Of a stretch of DNA of 55,213 nt, positions 17,469-25,464 are shown in pieces (within the stretch, counting starts at the first letter, position 1; each line of letters starts with the position of its first letter). A program made the translations under genes and the position numbers. The DNA is from Prevotella sp. (GTDB taxonomy: Bacteria > Bacteroidota > Bacteroidia > Bacteroidales > Bacteroidaceae). The notes beneath the pieces were generated by a model, which was given only the letters and a program-made list of their open reading frames with translations, searched no databases and had not been told where the DNA came from. Location: the NCBI GenBank assembly GCA_022779305.1, contig JALFSW010000060.1, forward strand, positions 1 to 55,213, read 5' to 3'.

Positions 17469-17522
17469 ATTATTATGGACTATTGATTAAACAAGTGTTG
17501 CCTTGTTTCTCAATTGCGAGTG

Positions 17523-17554
17523 CAAAGTTAGACATTTTTTTTCTAACCTCCAAA
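17523..17554 (-). promoter_or_regulatory. Promoter of tRNA-Arg
   Basis: The minus strand has TTTG (17551-17554) and TAACTTTG (17523-17530) separated by 20 bp, the standard Bacteroidota spacing, about 55 bp before the tRNA. Confidence 0.75.
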
Positions 17555-17570
17555 TTTTAGACCATATTTT

Positions 17571-18218
17571 TTACTCTTTTTTTTCTTCTTCATCTTTCAA
17601 CTTTGGCAGTTTTATGTTGTATCTAACAGCTACAAAGCGAGTTATCGTGATAAAGAGAAACGCAATAGTTGTTGCGATAGATATGTTTACGCCCATAAAA
17701 ACCAAGAAACCATAGAGCATGCCTCCTGCAACACTTGCCAAAGCATAGATTTCTTCGTGAAAAATTACAGGTACATTGTTCAGCAACACATCACGAATAA
17801 TACCTCCTGCAACACCCGAAATGCACCCCATCACGATGGCAACCCAAAACGGATAACCTAAGGCGGTAGTTTTCTGAATTGCCACTATGGTGAAGAGTGC
17901 CAATCCGAGCGTGTCAAAAACAAACCAAGCATTGTCTAATCGCTTCATCAAATTGCGTGATATGATGGTTAAGAAGAGGGCAATGCCCGTGCATAGCAGA
18001 TATTTTGCATCTGTTACCCAAAACGGAGGGACGCCCAATATGAGATCCCTGATCGTTCCGCCACCTATGGCCACTGCCACTCCACATACGTATCCCCCGA
18101 ACCAATCAAAGTGCTTTGCCGCTGCATGCCTAATACCTGAAATCGCAAATGCGAGTGTACCAAAAATTTCTAATCCTTCCTGCAACGTATTTACAAGTTG
18201 CGGATCATTATATACCAT
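17571..18218 (-). CDS. Trimeric intracellular cation (TRIC/UPF0126) channel protein
   Basis: A 215-residue membrane protein made of two related halves. Each has a glycine-rich helix break: GGGTIRDLILG at 52-62 and GVAGGIIRDVLL at about 135-146. This is the signature of the UPF0126/TRIC family, homotrimeric cation channels with about seven helices in the inner membrane. Its role in bacteria is uncertain. The charged C-terminus (KLKDEEEKKE) is cytoplasmic in the family. It is the last gene of the rarA-dehydrogenase-TRIC unit, 26 bp after the dehydrogenase. Confidence 0.9.
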   Translation of the reverse strand: MVYNDPQLVNTLQEGLEIFGTLAFAISGIRHAAAKHFDWFGGYVCGVAVAIGGGTIRDLILGVPPFWVTDAKYLLCTGIALFLTIISRNLMKRLDNAWFVFDTLGLALFTIVAIQKTTALGYPFWVAIVMGCISGVAGGIIRDVLLNNVPVIFHEEIYALASVAGGMLYGFLVFMGVNISIATTIAFLFITITRFVAVRYNIKLPKLKDEEEKKE

Positions 18219-18244
18219 TGAGATTTTAAATTAAGTTTACTATT

Positions 18245-19198
18245 TTAATTTACCACGTTTTGTGGTGTTCCATCTATGAAAGCCTTTATGTTTGCCACAC
18301 ATATCTTCATCAAGCGTTGCCGTGCTTCGAGCGTTGCCCAAGCATTGTGGGGGGTGATGAAGGCTTTCGGATGGCGCATCAAAGGCGTATCGGGTGCTGG
18401 TGGCTCTTGTGTGAGAACGTCTGCACAATAAGCTTGAAGATGCCCATTGTTCAACGCACGCACGACAGCCGCCTCGTCAATCAATCCGCCACGACCTGTA
18501 TTGATAAGGATCGTTCCTGAGCGCATCTCGGCTAAAGTTTCATCGTTGATCATCTGTGCTGTTTCTGGTGTAAGCGGACAGTGCAAAGAGATAATATCCG
18601 ATGTATTGAGCAATCCGTTGAGCGTTGTTTTTCTCACCCATTCAGGAAGATCACTACTGTTTTTGCTCGTGAAGGCAGAAATATCCATTCCGAATGTATG
18701 CCCAATTTGTGCTACTTTGTTACCAATGCTGCCCAAGCCAACAATACCCAAAGTTTTTCCAGCAAGTTCTATGAGTGGAGTGTCCCAATAGCAAAACGCC
18801 CGCTGTTTGCTCCAAACACCCTCACGCGTTTGGTCGGCATAATGTTCTATGCGAGTGGCTACATTCAGCAAATGTGCAAAAACTGCTTGTGCAACACTAT
18901 CGGTGCTGTATGCAGGAATGTTGGTAACAATAATTCCTCGTTCTGCAGCCGCCTTGATATCAATATTATTATAACCCGTAGCCAATTCACCAATGTATTT
19001 GAGTTTAGGGAGTTGGTCGATAATTTCTTTTGTGATATTGATCTTATTAACGAGGATGATGTCTGCGTCTTTCGCTCTTTCAACAACCTCTTCTTCGGTA
19101 GAGAAATCATACAAGACAAATTCTCCCAATGCTTCTACTGCTTCCCAAGAGATGTCTCCAGGGTTGGCTGCATAGCCATCTAAATCTACTATTTTCAT
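18245..19198 (-). CDS. D-2-hydroxyacid dehydrogenase (NAD)
   Basis: A 317-residue protein with the family's split substrate and NAD domains. The Rossmann motif GLGSIG is at 154-159. Catalytic residues appear in NTGRGGLIDE (Arg) and ITPHNAW (His), with an Glu in between (TQEPP). It reduces 2-oxoacids or oxidises D-2-hydroxyacids. The pattern is closest to hydroxypyruvate/glycerate dehydrogenases, but the substrate cannot be fixed by eye. Its start is 2 bp after the rarA stop, so translation is probably coupled. Confidence 0.92.
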   Translation of the reverse strand: MKIVDLDGYAANPGDISWEAVEALGEFVLYDFSTEEEVVERAKDADIILVNKINITKEIIDQLPKLKYIGELATGYNNIDIKAAAERGIIVTNIPAYSTDSVAQAVFAHLLNVATRIEHYADQTREGVWSKQRAFCYWDTPLIELAGKTLGIVGLGSIGNKVAQIGHTFGMDISAFTSKNSSDLPEWVRKTTLNGLLNTSDIISLHCPLTPETAQMINDETLAEMRSGTILINTGRGGLIDEAAVVRALNNGHLQAYCADVLTQEPPAPDTPLMRHPKAFITPHNAWATLEARQRLMKICVANIKAFIDGTPQNVVN

Positions 19199-19200
19199 GT

Positions 19201-20475
19201 TTATTTTTCTTTAAACCGCTCTCCCCAACAGTTCAGCATGCGCTGATAATGTTTTTCTTCTTGCGGTGAATGCTGAGGAAACCAAAACCTTTTCTCAGAA
19301 AGAGCGGTTGGTAAATATTGTTGTTCTGTGAAGTTATCTTTATAATTATGTGGATATTTGTAACCATCGGCATATCCGAGCGATTCCATCAGTTTGGTTG
19401 GAGCGTTTCGGAGATGAAGCGGGACGGGTTGGTTTCCCGATTTTCTCACTTCTGCCAAGGCTGCATCAATCGCATAGTAGGCAGAGTTGCTTTTGGGCGA
19501 AACTGCCAAATAAACAGCGGCTTCTGCCAATGGTATGCGCCCTTCTGGCCATCCTATTTTTGCAATGGCATCGAAGGCTGCATTTGCTAAAAGGAGGGCA
19601 TTGGGATTTGCTAAACCAATGTCTTCTGCAGCACTGATAACAAGTCGTCGGGCAATGAATTTAGGGTCTTCGCCACCCTCTATCATCCTTGCCATCCAAT
19701 AGAGTGCAGCATCGGGGTCGCTTCCTCTAATCGACTTAATCATTGCCGACACTAAATCGTAGTGCATTTCTCCATCTTTGTCATATGCAGTTGGATTTTG
19801 TTGCAAATAATTTTCAACAAGTTCGTCTGTGATGCGTAAGGGTGTTTCTGTCGTGGAAGTTACGATGAGTTCCAAGAGATTCAGTAGCTTTCGTGCGTCG
19901 CCACCACTGTAACGTATGATTGCTTTTGTTTCACAAAGTTCTATCGCTCTTTCTTTAAGAGAACTATCGTTTGTTATGGCAGAAATGAGCAATTGGCGAA
20001 GTTCATCTTCGTCTAAGCTCTTTAACACAAAGACTTGACAACGTGACAAGAGCGGTCTAATCACTTCGAAAGAAGGATTTTCTGTTGTTGCCCCGATGAG
20101 TGTAATGATGCCTTTCTCCACTGCTGCCAGCAACGAGTCTTGCTGCGATTTCGAGAAACGATGAATTTCATCTATAAATAAAATAGGCGAAGCAGCAGTG
20201 AAAAAACGATTGTTTTTAGCTTTTTCTATTACATCCCGCACATCCCGCACGCCACTGGTTACGGCAGAAAGCGTGTAGAATGGTGTTTCAAGTTTGTGAG
20301 CGATGAGTTGCGCTAATGTGGTTTTTCCCACCCCTGGAGGTCCCCATAGAATGAAAGAAGAGACACGGCGTGACACCACCATATTTCTTAATAATGCTCC
20401 CTCACCTATCAAATGCCGCTGTCCGATGTAGGCTTCCAGCGTCTGGGGTCTCATTCTTTCAGCTAATGGTTCCAT
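19201..20475 (-). CDS. rarA: Replication-associated recombination protein A (AAA+ ATPase)
   Basis: A 424-residue protein of the RarA/MgsA/WRNIP1 family. Walker A GPPGVGKTT is at 45-53, Walker B is FIDEIHRFSKSQQD, sensor 1 is GATTENPSFE, and the C-terminal tetramerisation domain contains GSDPDAALYWMARMIEGGEDP. The family acts on DNA ends and stalled replication forks with SSB. It is the first gene of a three-gene minus-strand operon with a promoter box at 20511-20518. Confidence 0.96.
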   Translation of the reverse strand: MEPLAERMRPQTLEAYIGQRHLIGEGALLRNMVVSRRVSSFILWGPPGVGKTTLAQLIAHKLETPFYTLSAVTSGVRDVRDVIEKAKNNRFFTAASPILFIDEIHRFSKSQQDSLLAAVEKGIITLIGATTENPSFEVIRPLLSRCQVFVLKSLDEDELRQLLISAITNDSSLKERAIELCETKAIIRYSGGDARKLLNLLELIVTSTTETPLRITDELVENYLQQNPTAYDKDGEMHYDLVSAMIKSIRGSDPDAALYWMARMIEGGEDPKFIARRLVISAAEDIGLANPNALLLANAAFDAIAKIGWPEGRIPLAEAAVYLAVSPKSNSAYYAIDAALAEVRKSGNQPVPLHLRNAPTKLMESLGYADGYKYPHNYKDNFTEQQYLPTALSEKRFWFPQHSPQEEKHYQRMLNCWGERFKEK

Positions 20476-20510
20476 ATTGGTATGACCTTCGTTATAAAAT
20501 TTATCTCTTG

Positions 20511-20518
20511 CAAAGATA
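20511..20518 (-). promoter_or_regulatory. Promoter -7 box (TATCTTTG) for the rarA operon
   Basis: The minus strand reads TATCTTTG followed by CA, 36 bp before the rarA start, with a TTG about 17 bp upstream. Confidence 0.65.
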
Positions 20519-20609
20519 CAAAACTATTTTGCAAACAACCTTATAAGCATGCAGAAATTTTTCTTACATCTTTTTTCATAAAATGTTTGGTGTTTCAGTC
20601 AATTGTACT

Positions 20610-20617
20610 TAATTTTG
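20610..20617 (+). promoter_or_regulatory. Promoter -7 box (TAATTTTG) for the acidic-tail protein gene
   Basis: TAATTTTG followed by CA matches the Bacteroidota -7 element, about 60 bp before the ATG at 20679. It lies back-to-back with the rarA promoter. Confidence 0.65.
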
Positions 20618-20678
20618 CAGCGTTTCTTGAAAAAGAGGAAACACAATCGAAATTAAGACAAGCATTCGAAAAGAAATT

Positions 20679-21488
20679 ATGACGCGTAAAGGACAAGCAC
20701 TTTCATTAAAAAATCTAACAAAAAGTAACGTATGGGATCTTCAAGAAAATGATGTTTTTCGTTTGTGGTCTCGTGCAGAACGAGAAGCTGATCTCAAAGA
20801 CAATGAGCACCGCTACATTGACATCATAAAGAGTGCTTTTACCATTGAAGAGGTAAAAGTCGATAAACCAGAAGTTATCAAAAAATATGAAGATCGTGGT
20901 TGTAAGGTTGCACAAGTGCGCTTAGACGATAACACAACTGTAAAGTGGGCTATCAAGAAAAAGCCTATCGTTCGCATCACCGACCTCACAAAAGACAACA
21001 TTGGTCATATCTCTGCAAGGAAACTCATAGAGGTCTTGGAAACCAACTTCGGAGGCGGATGGGAAAGTCTGCCACAACATACGCAAAACATCATCCAAGA
21101 AACATTTGAAGTTTCAACCACTACCCTGCCTACAGAACGCCTAAAAAAAACAGGTGGTTTGTATGAAAAAAAACTATCAGAGGGGTTTGAAGTTTTAGAA
21201 ATCATTAAAGGCGCATGGACAGAAGCCATCTTCTTAAAGGAAAAAACCATCGAAAACTATGTCGATGAGGATGAGCCAAGCGATGACGACTTGATGAGAA
21301 TTCAACAAGACTTAGACGATGAAGATGATGATATGGACGACTTGCCAGAAGATGAATCGGAGCAAGATGAGGACGATGCGTTTGATGAAGATAGGCTGAC
21401 AGAAGAAAGTTATCGCACTACCTTTGATGCAAATCCAGATGATTTAGACATCCGACCAGAAGAAGTTGCCGATGATGAGGAATTTTAA
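20679..21488 (+). CDS. Conserved-looking protein of unknown function with acidic C-terminal tail
   Basis: A 269-residue soluble protein I do not recognise. Residues 1-200 are mixed and basic, with LSLKNLTKSNVWDLQENDVF at the start, and YEDRGCKVAQVRLDDNTTVKW, WESLPQHTQNIIQETFE and LKKTGGLYEKKLSEGFEVLE further on. From about residue 205 the chain is almost entirely Asp/Glu (for example DLDDEDDDMDDLPEDESEQD). Such tails occur in nucleic-acid mimics, histone-like partners and some RNA polymerase-binding proteins. There is no signal peptide or membrane segment. It is a single-gene unit with its own promoter (20610) and terminator (21511). Confidence 0.75.
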   Translation: MTRKGQALSLKNLTKSNVWDLQENDVFRLWSRAEREADLKDNEHRYIDIIKSAFTIEEVKVDKPEVIKKYEDRGCKVAQVRLDDNTTVKWAIKKKPIVRITDLTKDNIGHISARKLIEVLETNFGGGWESLPQHTQNIIQETFEVSTTTLPTERLKKTGGLYEKKLSEGFEVLEIIKGAWTEAIFLKEKTIENYVDEDEPSDDDLMRIQQDLDDEDDDMDDLPEDESEQDEDDAFDEDRLTEESYRTTFDANPDDLDIRPEEVADDEEF

Positions 21489-21510
21489 GAAAATTCTTTA
21501 ATGCAACATC

Positions 21511-21576
21511 CGAAAAATGGAAAAACAGGAAAGGTATCTCATCAATTACTCTTCTGTTTTTCCATTATTTTTCGGC
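21511..21576 (+). terminator. Terminator after the acidic-tail protein gene
   Basis: Arms 21511-21528 and 21553-21573 (GGAAAAACAG/CTGTTTTTCC core) form a long stem with a 3-nt bulge. In the rest of the gap to 21850 I see nothing recognisable. Confidence 0.65.
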
Positions 21577-21849
21577 GTTTGATTGCACGTCATCACTTGC
21601 TATCGCAATTGTAATTTATTCATCCTGAAAGCAAAGCATTCTCAAACAGTCTAACAGCTGTAAATTATCAAGAGAAAAAGCCCTGCACACATTTCAAAGG
21701 ATTAAAAGAATTGACCAAAACAGCTACACTGCGAAAAATATTGACAAACAGTACAATTCATTCCTCTATCTGCTCAAACAATTAACATTTCTTAAAAAGA
21801 ATAAAGCATAAAAGTACCAAAAGATCTTGATAATATAGAATAAAAAAGC

Positions 21850-21857
21850 TACATTTG
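21850..21857 (+). promoter_or_regulatory. Promoter -7 box (TACATTTG) for the AraC-type regulator gene
   Basis: TACATTTG followed by CA, with TTG about 21 bp upstream, lies 47 bp before the ATG at 21905. Confidence 0.6.
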
Positions 21858-21904
21858 CAGTAACGTAATAACTGTTTTTGGCAACATTTTAATCTAGTAA
21901 TCTC

Positions 21905-22321
21905 ATGACTAAGTACAACATAACGGATAAAAAAGAGAAAATAGCTGCTTATCGTGGTCGTATTAATCCCGAATTGATGGACGAGCTGAAAGAGCAAATT
22001 TTCGATTTGATACTCATACAAAAGAAGTACAAAGACAAGAATTTTTCAGCAAGGAAATTGGCAGAAATTTTGGGTACAAACACTAGATATATTTCTGCGG
22101 TTATCAGCATAAGGTTTCATACCAACTACAAATCTTTTATCAACAAATTTCGGATAGAAGAAGCAATGACCATTCTTGCCGATAAGCGTTATAAAGATCT
22201 GAGTATGCAAGACATCAGCGATATGGTAGGCTTTGCCAACCGGCAATCTTTCTATGCGTCATTCTACAAAATCAATCAGATGACACCTAAGGAATACAAA
22301 ACACGATTTTTGGTAGAATAG
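21905..22321 (+). CDS. Short AraC-type helix-turn-helix regulator
   Basis: A 138-residue protein whose C-terminal two-thirds is an AraC/XylS DNA-binding domain. The first helix-turn-helix is in FSARKLAEILGTNTRYISAV, and the second in LSMQDISDMVGFANRQSFYA followed by FYKINQMTPKEYK, the signature end. No ligand-binding domain is present; the N-terminal 45 residues are a charged helix. It may be a free-standing regulator or the output part of a larger ancestral sensor. The dipeptidyl-peptidase gene begins 53 bp downstream and could be co-transcribed. Confidence 0.87.
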   Translation: MTKYNITDKKEKIAAYRGRINPELMDELKEQIFDLILIQKKYKDKNFSARKLAEILGTNTRYISAVISIRFHTNYKSFINKFRIEEAMTILADKRYKDLSMQDISDMVGFANRQSFYASFYKINQMTPKEYKTRFLVE

Positions 22322-22374
22322 ACACTGCTAACGTCGCACAGAACAACAAAAAACAAATATAGACAACAACAGAT

Positions 22375-24357
22375 ATGAAAAATAGATCGTTTCAATTTTC
22401 AGATGAACGATTTGAAGACCTTCAGTTGCTTCGATACGAACTGAAAGGCTTCGAGACACTTTCGCTTTCGCAAAAGCAATATATTTATTGCCTCTCACAA
22501 GCAACACTCTTTGGGAGAGACATTACTTTTGACCAATTCGGAAAGTATAATTTGCGCATAAGAAAAATCCTTGAGGCGATTTATCTAAACGCAGCCGCAG
22601 AAAAACAGAGCGATGATTTTAAAGCACTCGAAGTTTATCTCAAGCGCATTTGGTTTTCTAATGGCATATATCATCATTACGGATCAGAAAAAATCACCCC
22701 CAAATTCTCTTCCGACTTTTTCCAAACTGAGGTTCTGAAACTTCCGGCTACATCTTTGCCACTTCGCAAAGATGAAACACCGACCGAATTTTTGAATGAA
22801 ATTCTCTCTGTTATTTTTAATCCTTCACTCCTTGCAAAGAAAGTAAACAAGACTGATGGTGCAGACATTGTCGCATCGTCGGCCTGTAATTTTTATGAGG
22901 GTGTTACTCAAAAAGAAGTCGAGGATTACTATGCGGCACAGAAAGAAAAAGGCGACCTACTCCACCCCATATCTTATGGATTAAACACCACGCTAAAGAA
23001 AGAAAACGGAGAAATAAAAGAAGAGGTCTGGAACATCCATGGAAAGTATGGCGCAGCCATTAAAAAGATTGTCTATTGGTTAGAAAAAGCAATCGATTTT
23101 TGCGAAACCAACAAACAAAAAAAGGTTATTCAGCACCTTATTCAATATTATACGACAGGCGAACTATCTGATTTCGACACCTATTCCGTCGCATGGGTGG
23201 AAGACGACAAAGACGCACGCATCGATTTTATCAATGGATTTATCGAGGTTTATAGCGATCCGCTCGGACTGAAAGGTTCATGGGAAGGCATTGTTCATTA
23301 TAAAGATGTAGAGGCGACAAAACGCACCCAACTCATTTCTGAAAATGCACAATGGTTTGAGGATCATTCACCCATTGACAAACGTTTCAAAAAAGAAAAG
23401 GTAAAGGGCATCAGTGCCAATGTGGTTTGCGCTGCAATGCTTGGCGGCGACGAGTATCCTTCCACCGCCATAGGCATAAACCTGCCCAATGCAGATTGGA
23501 TCAGGGCAGAATATGGATCAAAAAGTGTTACTATTTCTAATCTCATTCATGCTTATGATACCGTAGCAAAAGGCAACGGGTTTCTCGAAGAATTTGTACC
23601 TGATGCACAGACACAAGCGTGGATAAAAGCCTATGGCGACCAAACAAACAATCTTCACACCGACCTACACGAGTGTCTCGGTCACGGCAGCGGACGTTTG
23701 CTAGATGGTGTCAGCTCAGATGCACTCAAAAACTATGGCAATACGATAGAAGAAACACGCGCCGACCTCTTCGGACTGTATTACATTGCCGATGAGAAGC
23801 TCATTGAACTAGGACTTTTAGATACAAAAGAAGCCTACAAAGCTGAATATTACAGCTTTATGCTGAACGGACTGATGACACAATTAGTGCGTATCAATCC
23901 CGGAAAAAAGATTGAAGAAGCTCACATGCAAAACCGCGCACTCATTGCTCAATGGGCATTTGACATGGGGAAAGATGCAAACGTGGTGGAAATCATTCAA
24001 CGAGCGAACGATAGTAAGGATTCCGCAAAAACCTACATTCAAATCAATGACTACACAGCTTTGCGAGCAATCTTTTCCAAACAACTGTCTGAAATTCAAC
24101 GCATAAAGAGCGAGGGAGATTATGAAGCTGCTCGGCAATTAGTAGAAAAATATGCCATTCACGTAGATGAAAAGCTTCACAGCGAAGTACTCGAACGATA
24201 CGAACGGCTCAACATTGCCCCTTATAAAGGTTTCATTAATCCGATCTTGAAGCCCGTTTACGACAAAGAAAATAACATCACGGACATCTTAGTGGATTAT
24301 TCGGAAACCTACACCGAGCAAATGCTAAGATATTCCTCAGAATATGCAACATTATGA
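22375..24357 (+). CDS. Dipeptidyl-peptidase III, M49 zinc peptidase
   Basis: A 660-residue M49 peptidase that removes N-terminal dipeptides from short peptides. The zinc motif is HECLGH at 432-437 (family HExxGH), and EETRAD at 459-464 provides the second Glu ligand. The family motif GHGSGRL follows the first histidine pair. There is no signal peptide, so it should act in the cytoplasm, where it fits a peptide-fermenting lifestyle. Length is normal for Bacteroidetes DPP III. Its stop overlaps the start of the next gene by 4 bp (ATGA), which indicates translational coupling. Confidence 0.95.
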   Translation: MKNRSFQFSDERFEDLQLLRYELKGFETLSLSQKQYIYCLSQATLFGRDITFDQFGKYNLRIRKILEAIYLNAAAEKQSDDFKALEVYLKRIWFSNGIYHHYGSEKITPKFSSDFFQTEVLKLPATSLPLRKDETPTEFLNEILSVIFNPSLLAKKVNKTDGADIVASSACNFYEGVTQKEVEDYYAAQKEKGDLLHPISYGLNTTLKKENGEIKEEVWNIHGKYGAAIKKIVYWLEKAIDFCETNKQKKVIQHLIQYYTTGELSDFDTYSVAWVEDDKDARIDFINGFIEVYSDPLGLKGSWEGIVHYKDVEATKRTQLISENAQWFEDHSPIDKRFKKEKVKGISANVVCAAMLGGDEYPSTAIGINLPNADWIRAEYGSKSVTISNLIHAYDTVAKGNGFLEEFVPDAQTQAWIKAYGDQTNNLHTDLHECLGHGSGRLLDGVSSDALKNYGNTIEETRADLFGLYYIADEKLIELGLLDTKEAYKAEYYSFMLNGLMTQLVRINPGKKIEEAHMQNRALIAQWAFDMGKDANVVEIIQRANDSKDSAKTYIQINDYTALRAIFSKQLSEIQRIKSEGDYEAARQLVEKYAIHVDEKLHSEVLERYERLNIAPYKGFINPILKPVYDKENNITDILVDYSETYTEQMLRYSSEYATL

Positions 24358-24968
24358 CCCAAGAACTCAACAACAAAATAAAGCAAATCAAACAAACATT
24401 CCATCTCTTTATGGATGGTGTTGCGTCGCATTCCATGCGCCAAAAAGGCAGCGACTACAAAGTGAATTGGGGCATCCCAATTACGCGCTTGAAGGAAATC
24501 GCAAAAGAATACGGGAAAGACATGTCACTCGCCATTGCCCTTTGGAAAGAAAACACGCGCGAATGTAAAATTCTTGCCACCTACATTATGCCTGCCGAGG
24601 AGGTAGACAATGACCTTGTAGAGATTTGGATGTCTGAAGTTAAGACGCAAGAATTGGCAGAATTGCTTGCGTTCAACCTTCTGCGCCACACCACCATTGC
24701 TCCCACACTTGCTTTTCGGATGATAGCCACCGATAATGACTACCAACAAATCTGTGGCTATCAGCTTTTAGCTTGCCTCTTTGCAGACAGAAAAGAACTC
24801 AATGAACGTGCCATTAACGAGTTTTTCGACCAAGCCAAAACGGCACTCGAAAGTTCAAATATCACTATCAAACACGCTGCCTATAATGCCATTATAAAGT
24901 TTTGCAACTTAGGAGATGATTTTGAGAAACTCGCCATGCAAGCCTTTGCTGCATTCAATATTCTTTAA
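24354..24968 (+). CDS. AlkD-like HEAT-repeat protein (putative DNA alkylation repair)
   Basis: A 204-residue all-helical protein. The N-terminal NWGIPITRLKEIAKEYGKD and ALWKENTRECKILATYIM match AlkD-type DNA glycosylases, whose HEAT repeats clasp alkylated DNA. The typical catalytic Asp and Trp residues cannot be placed with certainty, so it may be a non-glycosylase relative. It is translationally coupled to the peptidase gene. The 496 bp after it contain an R22 fragment and an R2 element and no other gene. Confidence 0.75.
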   Translation: MTQELNNKIKQIKQTFHLFMDGVASHSMRQKGSDYKVNWGIPITRLKEIAKEYGKDMSLAIALWKENTRECKILATYIMPAEEVDNDLVEIWMSEVKTQELAELLAFNLLRHTTIAPTLAFRMIATDNDYQQICGYQLLACLFADRKELNERAINEFFDQAKTALESSNITIKHAAYNAIIKFCNLGDDFEKLAMQAFAAFNIL

Positions 24969-25119
24969 TATCGATACAAAAAAAATCTATTCAAGATTGG
25001 GCGAATTGGGCGATAATATAGGCATCTGACAAACAAACTATACTTGCACGGCAAGATAATTCCTAAAATACAACTTATTTATTCTCAATTAGATACACTT
25101 CAATAAATATCTTGCAACG

Positions 25120-25155
25120 TAAGTAAGGCTCATTTGAGTTCAACTATGGCTTACC
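25120..25155. repeat. R22 array remnant
   Basis: One full 22-bp unit (25120-25141, core TAAGTAAGGCTCATTTG) and part of a second (AACTATGGCTTACC) keep the 22-bp phase but have lost the perfect palindrome. It lies between the convergent AlkD-like and tamL genes. Confidence 0.5.
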
Positions 25156-25271
25156 TTTTTTCTTCCTGTTTTTCATTGGTGCTTTATCATTGCCATGACG
25201 GAAAAATGATGAGAGGGCGTCGGCTATAAAACGCATCCTATCGCACCAAAGTGTGAAGAACCGACGAGTAG

Positions 25272-25460
25272 TAGCATTAAAGAACGTTTTGGTTAAACCC
25301 TAACGGTCTAATGACCGAATTGGGTTAAACCAAATGAGCAACGAAAAAACGAGGAACGAAGTTTTTACATTGCCGTGGCGAATAATCGTTCTCAGAACGC
25401 TTGCCTAAGCAAGTAATCGTTTTCAGACGCTCGCATGGCGAGAAAACGACTAAATGAAAT
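25272..25460. repeat. R2 element, long form, with a nested R1 end
   Basis: Starts with GAACGTTTTGG and ends with ACGACTAAATGAAAT like the other R2 copies, with the longer interior shared with the copy at 50187 (GAACGCTTGCCTAAGCAAG in this one). At 25283-25328 a short R1 end (CCCTAACGGTCTAATGACCG) is inserted, flanked by TTAA on both sides. It ends 5 bp before the tamL stop codon. Confidence 0.7.
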
Positions 25461-25464
25461 TAAA

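Noticed and set aside
20482..20682. A 66-codon frame upstream of the acidic-tail gene
   Set aside because: It spans the back-to-back promoters of rarA and of the acidic-tail gene and has no protein-like features.
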